Shown here: piece by piece, positions 47,522 through 54,753 of the stretch | Layout of the letters: each line of letters begins with the position of its first letter | Position numbering within the stretch: position 1 is the first letter of the stretch | Assembly (NCBI GenBank): GCA_028280305.1 | Contig: JANQMC010000050.1 | Location: 1 to 64,000 of the forward strand | Direction of reading: 5' to 3' | Origin: Pelagibius sp. | GTDB taxonomy: Bacteria > Pseudomonadota > Alphaproteobacteria > Kiloniellales > Kiloniellaceae | DNA length: 64,000 nucleotides | The notes under the pieces: generated by a model | Seen by the model: the letters and a program-made list of their open reading frames with translations, nothing else | Databases searched by the model: none | Told to the model about the DNA's origin: nothing | Position numbers and translations under genes: made by a program

Positions 47522-48138
47522 TTATCGACGGCCGACACTGCGCCGGGCAAAGACGGTCTGACGTTGCGCCTCCGCGGCGGCCTCGCGCCGCATTTCGGCC
47601 TCCTTCCGCTCTTCGGCCTCCAGCTCGTAGAGCGCCACATACTCTGTGATCTCGGCCGAGGTGACGGAGGCGAGGAAGGCGGGCAAAGTCAGCCCGTGGT
47701 CTCGGGCGATGACGAAGAGGAGGCGGCGGAATGGCCGCTCGCGGAGTTTCCCTTGGCTTCCTCCAGATCCTCATCACGGATACCGGACAGCCGGGCGGCC
47801 ACTTCCCAGAGGCGGTCGATCACCTTGCCGCTCTTCGCGCCGAGAGCCGCGGCATCTTCCGGCTTGAACAGTGGGGCGCCGTCTCGGTGGACAAGGCAAT
47901 GAACCAGGCCGCGCGCCCGCGGGTTGCCGACGCGTACGATCTTGTCGACTTTGCTGCCTTTCCACTTGATGTCCTGGTGACTTTGCTCCCAGGCGTCGCG
48001 CTGCTCGCCGGTCATGCAGCGGACGTAGACAGTCCCGCCCCATTCGGGAACTGGAACCGCCTCGACGGCAATATCATCGGCCTCCAGGATAGCCCCGCGC
48101 GACAATGCTGTCGCTTCCTTTAACTCGGTTTTGCTCAT
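47522..48138 (-). CDS. Tail assembly chaperone fusion (gpGT-like) by -1 frameshift
   Basis: Predicted 205-residue product. Ribosomes read residues 1-130 of the upstream chaperone, slip back one base on GGGAAAC and continue in the -1 frame for about 75 residues: KLRERPFRRLLFVIARDHG, then LTLPAFLASV, a Glu-rich helix YELEAEERKEAE and an RRSVGRR end, stopping at 47522. The extension has no good start of its own. The arrangement copies lambda gpG/gpGT, where the fusion recruits tail tube protein to the tape measure and is lost from mature tails. Confidence 0.82.
47689..48138 (-). CDS. Tail assembly chaperone (gpG-like)
   Basis: 149 residues in the zero frame. An alpha/beta N-terminal domain (VPEWGGTVYVRCMTGEQRDAW; HCLVHRDGAPLFKPEDAAALG) matches the phage tail assembly chaperone type, and the last 20 residues are a Ser-rich run (SAASSSSSPETTG) that replaces the -1 extension. 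It sits between the tail tube and tape measure genes, exactly where lambda has G. The start ATG is at 48138. Confidence 0.82.
   Translation of the reverse strand: MSKTELKEATALSRGAILEADDIAVEAVPVPEWGGTVYVRCMTGEQRDAWEQSHQDIKWKGSKVDKIVRVGNPRARGLVHCLVHRDGAPLFKPEDAAALGAKSGKVIDRLWEVAARLSGIRDEDLEEAKGNSASGHSAASSSSSPETTG
47746..47752 (-). promoter_or_regulatory. -1 frameshift slippery heptamer GGGAAAC
   Basis: On the minus strand the heptamer reads G-GGA-AAC in the zero frame, a canonical X-XXY-YYZ site differing from the lambda G/T site (GGGAAAG) only at the last base. It is 57 bases before the zero-frame stop, and the -1 frame stays open for 75 codons. Confidence 0.85.
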
Positions 48139-48166
48139 GTCTCTCTCTTCGGGTTGCGCGCAGGCA

Positions 48167-48198
48167 CCGGCCCGGCCACCCGAACAGAGCCGGGCCGG
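48167..48198. repeat. Long GC-rich hairpin upstream of the chaperone gene
   Basis: A perfect 10-bp stem (48167-48176 with 48189-48198) and 12-base loop in the gap between the tail tube and chaperone genes. No T-run follows on either strand, so it may act as mRNA structure or processing signal rather than a terminator. Confidence 0.6.
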
Positions 48199-48248
48199 CC
48201 AGATCCTGCGCAGGTCTGTAGCGTCTGTGTTCGGGTGAAGGACTCAGC

Positions 48249-48285
48249 CGCCTCGACGGCGCAAAGCGCCGGTGTGACGGGGCGG
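48249..48285. repeat. 37-bp hairpin repeat, upstream copy
   Basis: Second copy of the direct repeat at 47471-47507, one base different in the hairpin loop (GGCGC-AAA-GCGCC). It lies just after the stop of the tail tube gene, so the two copies bracket the chaperone cassette. Confidence 0.75.
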
Positions 48286-48292
48286 CGTTAAC

Positions 48293-48703
48293 TCAGGAAG
48301 TGGCCCGGGCCAGTGTGCCCGCGGCCACGAAATTGATTGGCGTGTTCGCCATGTCGCCGATGTTGCCGGCAACCGGCGTGTAACTGGCGAGGATCGCCTG
48401 TCCGGAGAACTGCGGATTGGCCACCCCGACAGGCGCACTTGTCGGCCGAACAATAATCGCAGCCTCGACACCAATCAGCGGAAACAGCACCGAGTCCAAT
48501 TCAGCGCCGTCGAAATCGGTGTTTGCCGTCAATGACAGGGACCAGTTCTTCAGGCCGCCGGCTGCCATTTCGTGGGTATCGTCACCGAAGCCGGTTTTCT
48601 CCGGTGTGTCGGCGCTGTAGTCCAGGGTAACCTGGTTGCACATGTTAGAGATATCGGTGCCGCCGACACTGATAAAGGCATCCGTAAGGACTCTTTTTGG
48701 CAT
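48293..48703 (-). CDS. Tail tube protein, short paralogue
   Basis: 136 residues, beta-rich. Residues about 28-55 (VTLDYSADTPEKTGFGDDTH, then EMAAGGLK) repeat the pattern of the longer protein encoded just upstream, so the two are paralogues. The fold and place suit a major tail subunit or a minor tube/decoration protein. It is followed by a hairpin-bearing gap and the chaperone gene. Confidence 0.75.
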   Translation of the reverse strand: MPKRVLTDAFISVGGTDISNMCNQVTLDYSADTPEKTGFGDDTHEMAAGGLKNWSLSLTANTDFDGAELDSVLFPLIGVEAAIIVRPTSAPVGVANPQFSGQAILASYTPVAGNIGDMANTPINFVAAGTLARATS

Positions 48704-48748
48704 GGGTTGATGCTCCTGTGTTGCGGAACGCCGCCGCCGGCGTCCTGG

Positions 48749-49477
48749 TTACTGGATTCCGAGAACGCCGGTGACGTTGAAGGAAGGCGCCGTCCCGCCG
48801 ATGGCGAAGGTGAGACGCCAGAAGCTGTCGGTGATCGGCCCGGCAACCGGCGCCGCAAACGCCGCGCCGATCGCGTTGAACTGTGCGAAGGTGACCCGCG
48901 TCACCGGCGAGGCGAAGCCGGCGCTGTCGTCCGACTCGACCGTAACGTCAAGCGTCGGCAGCGTGCCGCCGACGGCAGAGACGTGCAGGCCGGCATAGAG
49001 CCTTTGTTGCGCGCTGACTGCACCGGCCTCGACCGCGGGACCGCTGCCGCTTGCGCCGATGGTGTCGGCCTTGTGCAGCAGGACGCCGCGCACCAGGGGC
49101 GACTCCCCCGCCGCCGCGCTAAGAGAAAATGCGAACATCTCCCCAAGGCTGCCGCCCGGGGCATACTGGCTTGTAAGCGCCCTGAAGAAATAGGCAAGGC
49201 TACCGTCAGTGTCGCGGTTCGGAAGAACCGTAAGCAGCTCGTCATTGAAGCCCACTTTCTCAAACAGCGCCGCGTCGGCGTTCTCCGCGTTGAAGTATCC
49301 GGCGCCGCCGAGCGTTGTCACCTTCAGCCCGCCGGCGGCCATGACGTGGGTATCGTCGCCGAAGCAGGTGCGCTCCGGCGTATCCACGCCGTGCTCTAGC
49401 TGGACGCTGTTCATGTCGGTGCCGATTTCATAGCCGCCGATCAAAATGCCGACGTTCTGCAGGATCTGCTTAGCCAT
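48749..49477 (-). CDS. Tail tube protein, long paralogue
   Basis: 242 residues. Residues about 23-53 (VQLEHGVDTPERTCFGDDTH, then VMAAGGLK) match the shorter neighbour. A C-terminal beta domain of about 100 residues (LDVTVESDDSAGFASP) is added, of the Ig-like or surface-exposed type often seen on tail tube proteins. One of the pair is probably the major tail tube subunit; the other may form the last rings or a decoration. Confidence 0.75.
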   Translation of the reverse strand: MAKQILQNVGILIGGYEIGTDMNSVQLEHGVDTPERTCFGDDTHVMAAGGLKVTTLGGAGYFNAENADAALFEKVGFNDELLTVLPNRDTDGSLAYFFRALTSQYAPGGSLGEMFAFSLSAAAGESPLVRGVLLHKADTIGASGSGPAVEAGAVSAQQRLYAGLHVSAVGGTLPTLDVTVESDDSAGFASPVTRVTFAQFNAIGAAFAAPVAGPITDSFWRLTFAIGGTAPSFNVTGVLGIQ

Positions 49478-49489
49478 GCTCTATCCTCC

Positions 49490-49918
49490 TTAGCCATCCC
49501 AATGGACGATCAGATCCTGTTGCCGCCGGAACAGCCCCTCACTCTCGGGGCCCGCGTTGAGATCCGGCGGCACGTCCCGCTCGGCCTCGATCAGGATGTC
49601 CTGGATCTCGATCCCGCCGACAGTGCCGCGGAAGCGCAGATAGGCCGCGGCGACGCCTTCCGCCACCTCCGCCGCGCCGATGATCCCGCCGCCGGAAAAC
49701 TGCTGCAGGCTCCAGGAGTCGAATTGAAAGCGGGATGAACGAACGCCGTTCGTCACGCTCATGGTGTCATACCGCACCGTCGACACCAGGCCGAAGCTCA
49801 CATAGGGCCTTGTCACGTTCTGCGGCACCGAGCCCCAATAGTAGAGCTGCGATCCGATCAAGCCGGTCAGCGCCGGCACCGCCTGGCCGCGCGTGTAAAG
49901 CGCCGTCTCGATGCTCAC
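49490..49918 (-). CDS. DUF3168-like tail completion protein
   Basis: 142 residues, starting MSIETALYTRGQAVPALTGLIG and holding the DUF3168-like YVSFGLVSTVRYDTM and FQFDSWSLQQ strands. These proteins (lambda gpU / HK97 gp10-adjacent type) cap the tail at the head end. It lies upstream of the tail tube genes in the standard order. Palindrome copy 4 lies inside. Confidence 0.75.
   Translation of the reverse strand: MSIETALYTRGQAVPALTGLIGSQLYYWGSVPQNVTRPYVSFGLVSTVRYDTMSVTNGVRSSRFQFDSWSLQQFSGGGIIGAAEVAEGVAAAYLRFRGTVGGIEIQDILIEAERDVPPDLNAGPESEGLFRRQQDLIVHWDG
49739..49753. repeat. Dispersed palindrome, copy 4
   Basis: ACGAACGCCGTTCGT, palindromic over 15 bp, inside the tail completion gene, encoding Thr-Asn-Gly-Val-Arg. 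Confidence 0.7.
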
Positions 49919-49921
49919 TGC

Positions 49922-50356
49922 TCAACGCCGCCGCGAACGCCGTTCGCCGGCCAGCTTCGCCGCCTCGCGCTCCATCCCCTGCGCCATCTTCTCGCCCATG
50001 GCGTCCAGGGCCGCGCCGGCCTTCTCGTCCATGGCGGGCCGCATGAAGGGTTTAGCCGGCGACCCTTCCGCGCCAAACTCGGTCAAATGTGCGCGGCGGC
50101 TCGTCGGCGGCTCGAAGCCGATGTTATAGAGGACTTCGTCGCTCTGCGCGCGCCGACCCTTCACGACGGTAATCGAGTCCGCCAGCGCCTCGGTGTCCTT
50201 CGGGGCCAGCTCGCGCGCCCGCTCGGCAACCACCTCCGCGCCAGCCTTGACCGAACGCCCGGCGACCTGGCGGGCGATCCTGGGCCCCAGATCGCGCAGG
50301 ACTCTGTCCATCTCCTCGATGCCGGTTAGATCGAAGACGATCAGCTCGTCGGCCAT
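49922..50356 (-). CDS. HK97 gp10-family neck protein
   Basis: 144 residues. Helical N-terminus (LTGIEEMDRVLRDLGPRIARQ), the conserved KAGAEVVAERARELAP segment and FGAEGSPAKPFMRPAMD are typical of the HK97-gp10 head-tail joining family. An Arg-rich C-terminus (GERRSRRR) contains palindrome copy 5. It is part of the connector gene run. Confidence 0.82.
   Translation of the reverse strand: MADELIVFDLTGIEEMDRVLRDLGPRIARQVAGRSVKAGAEVVAERARELAPKDTEALADSITVVKGRRAQSDEVLYNIGFEPPTSRRAHLTEFGAEGSPAKPFMRPAMDEKAGAALDAMGEKMAQGMEREAAKLAGERRSRRR
49933..49947. repeat. Dispersed palindrome, copy 5
   Basis: GCGAACGCCGTTCGC near the 3' end of the gp10-like gene, read there as Gly-Glu-Arg-Arg-Ser, a different frame from the other coding copies. 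Confidence 0.7.
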
Positions 50357-50357
50357 G

Positions 50358-50573
50358 TCAGCGCCGGCGGCCCGTATTGCGTGCCGCAGTCTTCTTTGCC
50401 GGCTTGCGCGCTGGCGACTTCTTCGCCGCGGTCGCCTTCAAGGCCGCGGCGATGCTGCGGCCGTCGCAACCGAACAGCCGCGCCAGCTCCGCCCGGTCGA
50501 ACTCGCCCAGCGCGTCGACCGCGCGGATCGCCCGCCGGCGCTTGCCTTCGAAAGTCTCGTTCATGTCAGTCAC
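50358..50573 (-). CDS. Small basic protein with Lys/Ala-rich tail
   Basis: 71 residues. A helical N-terminal half with a possible helix-turn-helix (DRAELARLFGCDGRSIAAAL) is followed by a histone H1-like tail (KKSPARKPAKKTAARNTG). It overlaps the next gene upstream by 4 bp and is 1 bp from the gp10-like gene, so it is made with the head proteins. It could bind phage DNA during packaging or act as a regulator. No named family. Confidence 0.55.
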   Translation of the reverse strand: MTDMNETFEGKRRRAIRAVDALGEFDRAELARLFGCDGRSIAAALKATAAKKSPARKPAKKTAARNTGRRR

Positions 50574-50893
50574 TCCGGTTTGCCTTTGCAGTAAAGCTCC
50601 AGGCCCTCGCGGCGCCCTAGCTCGACCACATGCAAGATGTTGAACTCGGCGCCCTCGTAGATCACCCGCTGCTCGCGCTTCACGCCGTCGAGCCAGCGGA
50701 TTTTGAACATCACCTCGACCTCGGCCTGCCGCGCCAGGCCTTCGATCACTTCGCCCCCGCGCACTTCTCGCTTCATCGCCCAGATATCGGCGCCGCCTGG
50801 CAGTGCCGCCCAGATGTAAGTCACCTGCGGCCCGGCCTGCACAGCGGTCCTTTCCTGGATCGTGATCTGACGATCGAGCGCCCCGGCACGCAT
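50570..50893 (-). CDS. Phage head closure protein (head-tail adaptor)
   Basis: 107 residues with the family opening MRAGALDRQITIQERT and the strands RQAEVEVMFKIRWLDGV and EFNILHVVELGRREGLEL, typical of the SPP1 gp16-like/HK97 head closure proteins that stop DNA leakage and take the tail. Its start overlaps the connector stop by one base. Confidence 0.85.
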   Translation of the reverse strand: MRAGALDRQITIQERTAVQAGPQVTYIWAALPGGADIWAMKREVRGGEVIEGLARQAEVEVMFKIRWLDGVKREQRVIYEGAEFNILHVVELGRREGLELYCKGKPE

Positions 50894-51462
50894 CAGACCG
50901 ACCGGATCGAGTCAGACATCATCAGATCGAGCGCCGTCTGCGGCAGGCGCGCCGCAACCGTGCCGACAACAATGCTGCCGCGGTTGTCATAGAGATCGTT
51001 CACCGCGATATAGAGCCCGGCCTTGATGTTGTCCGGTACGTCGGCAGCCGTACCGAAGCCGGCCACAAACTCCAGGCGAACGGCGTTCGCCACCGGATAA
51101 CTGGTCGGCCAGGTCTGGCCAAAGTCCGTTGTGACCCGCGCCGGCCGGCTGAATAGATCGCTGCGGTAGACGGCAGAATCCAGTGTCTGCTCGACCCCCG
51201 CGTCATCGAGATACTTGATCGCCGTCACCGACTGAACCGGGTTCAGCGGCAATTCGAAGAACCGCGGAAACGCGTCGAGATACCAGGTCCAGGCCTGCGT
51301 GACGAAAGCGAGTTTCGTATCAGCTTCCGCCCTGCGCCTGGCGGCGCCGATCAGCTGAGTCAGCAGCGGATCCTCGGCCGCCCCGCTGACCCGCGAGTGA
51401 ACCTTCACCTCAGCGGCGGTGATCGGTTCCTCCGCCGGCGGCGATGTCAGCTGCAGCGCCAC
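50893..51462 (-). CDS. Head-tail connector protein (gp6-like)
   Basis: 189 residues. The start LTSPPAEEPITAAEVKVHSR and the region SDLFSRPARVTTDF with LEFVAGFG fit the HK97 gp6/phiE125 gp8-type connectors that form a ring below the portal. Copy 6 of the palindrome is inside the gene. The next gene upstream begins 6 bp away. Confidence 0.85.
   Translation of the reverse strand: MALQLTSPPAEEPITAAEVKVHSRVSGAAEDPLLTQLIGAARRRAEADTKLAFVTQAWTWYLDAFPRFFELPLNPVQSVTAIKYLDDAGVEQTLDSAVYRSDLFSRPARVTTDFGQTWPTSYPVANAVRLEFVAGFGTAADVPDNIKAGLYIAVNDLYDNRGSIVVGTVAARLPQTALDLMMSDSIRSV
51076..51090. repeat. Dispersed palindrome, copy 6
   Basis: GCGAACGGCGTTCGC (extends to 17 bp with the flanking G/C) inside the connector gene, encoding Ala-Asn-Ala-Val-Arg. 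Confidence 0.7.
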
Positions 51463-51468
51463 CGCCCG

Positions 51469-51738
51469 CTAGACCTTCGCGGCCTTCTTCTTGGCCAAGG
51501 CTGCCTTGCTCGCCGTGTTCTTGGGGGTCTTTTTGGCTGACTTCTTCTTCGTGGACCGGGTGGTCGGGCGCTTCGCCTTTGCCGAAGCTTTGATCGCAAC
51601 GCGCTCTGCGGCACCTTCGCGCAAAAGATCGGACGCCTCGGCTTCGGTCAAGTTGATGACCTTGCCCCGCCGCAGACTCCGGCGTACGCCGCCGATCTGG
51701 CGAAAGCGCAAATCCCGGATAATCTTGACTTGTGGCAT
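51469..51738 (-). CDS. Small protein with histone-like Lys/Ala tail
   Basis: 89 residues. The first 50 contain a basic segment and an acidic helix (VINLTEAEASDLLREGAAE); the last 40 are almost only Lys, Ala, Thr and Ser (STKKKSAKKTPKNTASK), as in histone H1. It lies between the major capsid group and the connector genes. A DNA-binding or capsid-internal role is inferred. Confidence 0.55.
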   Translation of the reverse strand: MPQVKIIRDLRFRQIGGVRRSLRRGKVINLTEAEASDLLREGAAERVAIKASAKAKRPTTRSTKKKSAKKTPKNTASKAALAKKKAAKV

Positions 51739-51815
51739 TGCTGCCTCCTGTTTCTGGGGAAGGAACGGCCGCGGCGATGCTATGCGCCGCGGCCGAGGGG
51801 TAGCGACTTTGCCGT

Positions 51816-52262
51816 TTAGGCCACAACCTCGTCGATGCTCGCCGCCTGGTCGGCAGGCTGATAGCGGGCATCCATGCCCAGAACAATCGCGCCGGCATCG
51901 CTATTTGCCGTCCCGATCGTCATCGAGAGCCGGACATGGGTGAAACTGTTCTCCAGGTCCAGCTCATCCGAACGGCAGTTGATGATCGCCTGCTTGTCGG
52001 AGTCGGCGCCGGCCTGAGTCAACTGCGTGATCGCCTTGCCGGTGATGTCCTTCGCACCGGTCCCCGTATCGTCGCTCGCCTGTTCAAGCTTGGCATCGAG
52101 GGTCGCACTTGCGCCAAGCGTGCCTGCCTGGATGACCGCCATGATGTTGTCGAACACACTCATGGCGATCCAAGCACTAGTCACTGTAGACGCTGCGTAG
52201 GCGTCCGGATCGATAACGCCGGCTACCGCGATGCGGTCGCTCGGCAGAACATTGGGGTTCAT
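51816..52262 (-). CDS. Small head-region structural protein candidate
   Basis: 148 residues, acidic and Ala/Thr-rich, with mixed helix and strand (VFDNIMAVIQAGTLG; DLENSFTHVRLSMTIG). The place directly after the major capsid gene suggests a head decoration or stabilising protein. No motif confirms it. Confidence 0.5.
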   Translation of the reverse strand: MNPNVLPSDRIAVAGVIDPDAYAASTVTSAWIAMSVFDNIMAVIQAGTLGASATLDAKLEQASDDTGTGAKDITGKAITQLTQAGADSDKQAIINCRSDELDLENSFTHVRLSMTIGTANSDAGAIVLGMDARYQPADQAASIDEVVA

Positions 52263-52326
52263 GTCACCCTCCGATGGTTTGTGGTGTTTTCGGAATTCCG
52301 ACAGCCGCGATAGACGGACGAACGGA

Positions 52327-53697
52327 CTAGGCGCGAGCTGCCAGCGTTACGAAATGAGACTTCGCATTGGGACTCTTCGGCGGCACGACAGGCTTGTTGA
52401 GGTAGGCTTGGCCGCCGAGTCGGAATGTCCAACGAAAGGCCTGCATGCCGTAATCGAAGAACAGATGCATAGACTGGGCGAATTGAATACCTGCCGCCTT
52501 CCGCGCCAGGTAGTAACCCAGCGGATCCACCAGCATGATGTCACCCTTATCGCCCAGGGTCGTGCAGTGTTCTGTGGGAATCACCGGCCGCCCAAACAGG
52601 AACCCGCCGGGTGCGTTCGCGAAGCCCGTCGAGGGCGGAGTCCAAATCGGCTTGTCGCCGAGGGTCATCGTCAGGAACTCCGGCAAGGTGTCGCTGTTGA
52701 TGAACCATACCGCACGCGACAGACTGCCGGCGAGCAAGCGGCTGTACATCTTCGCCACATTCTTGGCCACGATCGTATCGGCCGGCTGGCTGGCTTCCTT
52801 GGCAACGGTGATCAGCGATCCGCTGTTCATCCAGCCTTTCAGCTGACCCACGCCGCTGCCCCACATGACCGCTTCATCGGCTTTCCAGTTCATTGCCCGC
52901 GCCGACTGCCGGCTTAGACGAGCATTGAGGCGCGGTGCATCTTCAAGTAGTTCGTCGGTGGCCAAGACGAATGCGTACAGCTCGTTGAGGCGCAGCTGGT
53001 CGAGATTATCCTCCATCTTTGAGGCGTTCATCTTCGTCGCCTCCGATCGCCAAAACGCCTGAACGCCTGTCGAGCCCCAAGGCGTCGTTTCGTCTTTCAG
53101 CATCTGAACAGAATTGCTGCCAGTCGGCTCGCCATCGACCATCCCCAGCAGCGAGGAGGGCTCTTCCAACATCAGCTCGTATACCTCTTGCCGAAAGGCT
53201 GGCGGCACTTGATACCCCTCACCGTCCGTGCCACCGCTTTCTTGGTGGAAGTTGGTCGGCGCTGCGCCCGGTTCCGGCCGGCGGAAGAGTGCCGCAAGGC
53301 GGTCATCCATGCGATGATTCGGCGCCGCTGGATTGGCGCGCATCACCGCCATTGCAAAGTCCGCAAGGTTGTGAAAGCCGCCGGTACGCGCCGGGTCGGG
53401 CTCACTGGAAATGATAGAACGCGCCGCCGTCAGGGCCGTGCTCGAATCCAGCGGCGCGAACAAACGCTCGCGGGTCAACTTCTTCTCTTCCTCTTCCAAC
53501 TCCGCGGCCGCGGCCTCTACTTTCGGCTGCAGCGCCTCGATGTCCGCCTCAAGCTGCGCAAGCTGTGCAGCCTGCTCTTCACTGGCTTCATTCTCGCCGA
53601 TCTCACCGTTCAGCTTTTCCAGCTGCGCCAGCTTTCCGCGACCCTCGTCTTTCAAGGCGCTGAGCCGCTGGCGCAGCTTCTTCAAGTCTTTACGCAT
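52327..53697 (-). CDS. Major capsid protein, HK97 fold, with delta-domain
   Basis: 456 residues. Residues 1-80 are a highly charged coiled coil (LKKLRQRLSALKDEGRGKL; AELEEEEKKLTRERLFA), the scaffolding delta-domain removed by the protease. Beyond it come a shell domain with VPPAFRQEVYELML and a C-terminal P/A-domain part with SLITVAKEASQ and WFINSDTLPEF. The S49 protease gene is immediately upstream, as expected for HK97-type prohead maturation. Confidence 0.88.
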   Translation of the reverse strand: MRKDLKKLRQRLSALKDEGRGKLAQLEKLNGEIGENEASEEQAAQLAQLEADIEALQPKVEAAAAELEEEEKKLTRERLFAPLDSSTALTAARSIISSEPDPARTGGFHNLADFAMAVMRANPAAPNHRMDDRLAALFRRPEPGAAPTNFHQESGGTDGEGYQVPPAFRQEVYELMLEEPSSLLGMVDGEPTGSNSVQMLKDETTPWGSTGVQAFWRSEATKMNASKMEDNLDQLRLNELYAFVLATDELLEDAPRLNARLSRQSARAMNWKADEAVMWGSGVGQLKGWMNSGSLITVAKEASQPADTIVAKNVAKMYSRLLAGSLSRAVWFINSDTLPEFLTMTLGDKPIWTPPSTGFANAPGGFLFGRPVIPTEHCTTLGDKGDIMLVDPLGYYLARKAAGIQFAQSMHLFFDYGMQAFRWTFRLGGQAYLNKPVVPPKSPNAKSHFVTLAARA

Positions 53698-53793
53698 GGG
53701 TTGCTCCTAACAATGCCGGGGGCAGGGATCCCCAAATGGTCTGCCGCCCCGGTTAACGGCAGAGACCGGGAAATAGAGAAAGCCTGAAACGGT

Positions 53794-54741
53794 TCAGCTG
53801 AAGGCGAGACGCGCTTTCAACGCCTTCGCTGCGCGACCGCCGCGTCCGCCGGCGGGCCGGCCACTGCGACCGCCCTGCAGCCGCTTGATCGTGGCCGGCA
53901 GCGCCTCGACGCGGTCAACCATGCCCTCACGCTGCGCTGCCTGGGCCATGACTGTGCGGCCTTCACCAAATCCGTTGCGCACGGCCGCCGGCGTCACACC
54001 GCGCGAAGAGGCCACAGCTTTGACGAAAGCCTTGTAATAGTCGTTCACGTCGGACTGAATTGCCGCGCGGGCCTCATCGTCAAGCGGTCCGAACGGGTGA
54101 CCCTCCGTCTTGTACTTGCCGGCGGAGATCAGCTCGACCTCCACGCCCATGCCTTCCAGCAGGCCTGCGATGTTCTCATGCGCTGTGTAGACGCCGATCG
54201 ACCCCACCACGCCGGAAGGCGTGACCACCAGTTCATCCGCTGCCGCACCGATCCAATAGGCGGCACTGGCTGCCATGGCGGAGGCGCTGGCGACGATACG
54301 CTTGTCGCCGCCGCGCAGGTTCATCAGGTGGTCGGCAAACTCCGGCACGCCGAAGACGCCACCGCCCGGGCTGTCGATATGCAGGATGATCGAACTCACA
54401 TCGGGGTCGGCCACGGCCCGGTCGAGTTGCGCGCGGGCCTTGTCGAGCGAAACAGCGCCGCTCATTTCGTCGAACATGTCCGCCCGCTGCATGATGACAC
54501 CGTGCAGCGGAATGATCGCGATGCTGCCGGCACGTACCCGGCCAACTTGTTGGCTGGGCTCGGCCGCACCGATCCGGGCGCGGATCTCCTCCTGGCCGAG
54601 ACGCCCGCCAGCAGAACGGAATTTCAGCAGATCCACGATGGTCGCCAGCATATGCGGCATGATCGCCCAGGGCATCTCGGCCACGGCACGGCAAACACGT
54701 GGGTAACGGTTGTCAATCGCGGAGATCTCGTCGTCTGGCAT
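53794..54741 (-). CDS. S49-family prohead protease
   Basis: 315 residues of SppA/S49 type. An oxyanion-type strand LHIDSPGGGVFG, the nucleophile Ser in ASASAMAASAAYWI and the base Lys in ISAGKYKTEGHPFG are visible. Phage members process the portal/capsid scaffold rather than signal peptides. The C-terminal 40 residues are Gly/Arg-rich (GGRSGRPAGGRGGRAAK) and may bind nucleic acid or the capsid. It lies between portal and capsid genes. Confidence 0.88.
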   Translation of the reverse strand: MPDDEISAIDNRYPRVCRAVAEMPWAIMPHMLATIVDLLKFRSAGGRLGQEEIRARIGAAEPSQQVGRVRAGSIAIIPLHGVIMQRADMFDEMSGAVSLDKARAQLDRAVADPDVSSIILHIDSPGGGVFGVPEFADHLMNLRGGDKRIVASASAMAASAAYWIGAAADELVVTPSGVVGSIGVYTAHENIAGLLEGMGVEVELISAGKYKTEGHPFGPLDDEARAAIQSDVNDYYKAFVKAVASSRGVTPAAVRNGFGEGRTVMAQAAQREGMVDRVEALPATIKRLQGGRSGRPAGGRGGRAAKALKARLAFS

Positions 54742-54753
54742 GGTCAGCCCTCT

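Noticed and set aside
47463-47777. 104-codon minus-strand frame between chaperone and tape measure
   Set aside because: Its product is an Arg/Pro-rich string. The -1 frame reached by the slippery heptamer gives the sensible tail protein instead.
34785-51090. LexA (SOS) box interpretation of the dispersed palindrome
   Set aside because: It resembles the Gram-positive LexA box GAAC-N4-GTTC, but the spacer here is three bases and most copies lie inside genes; alphaproteobacterial LexA uses GAAC-N7-GAAC.
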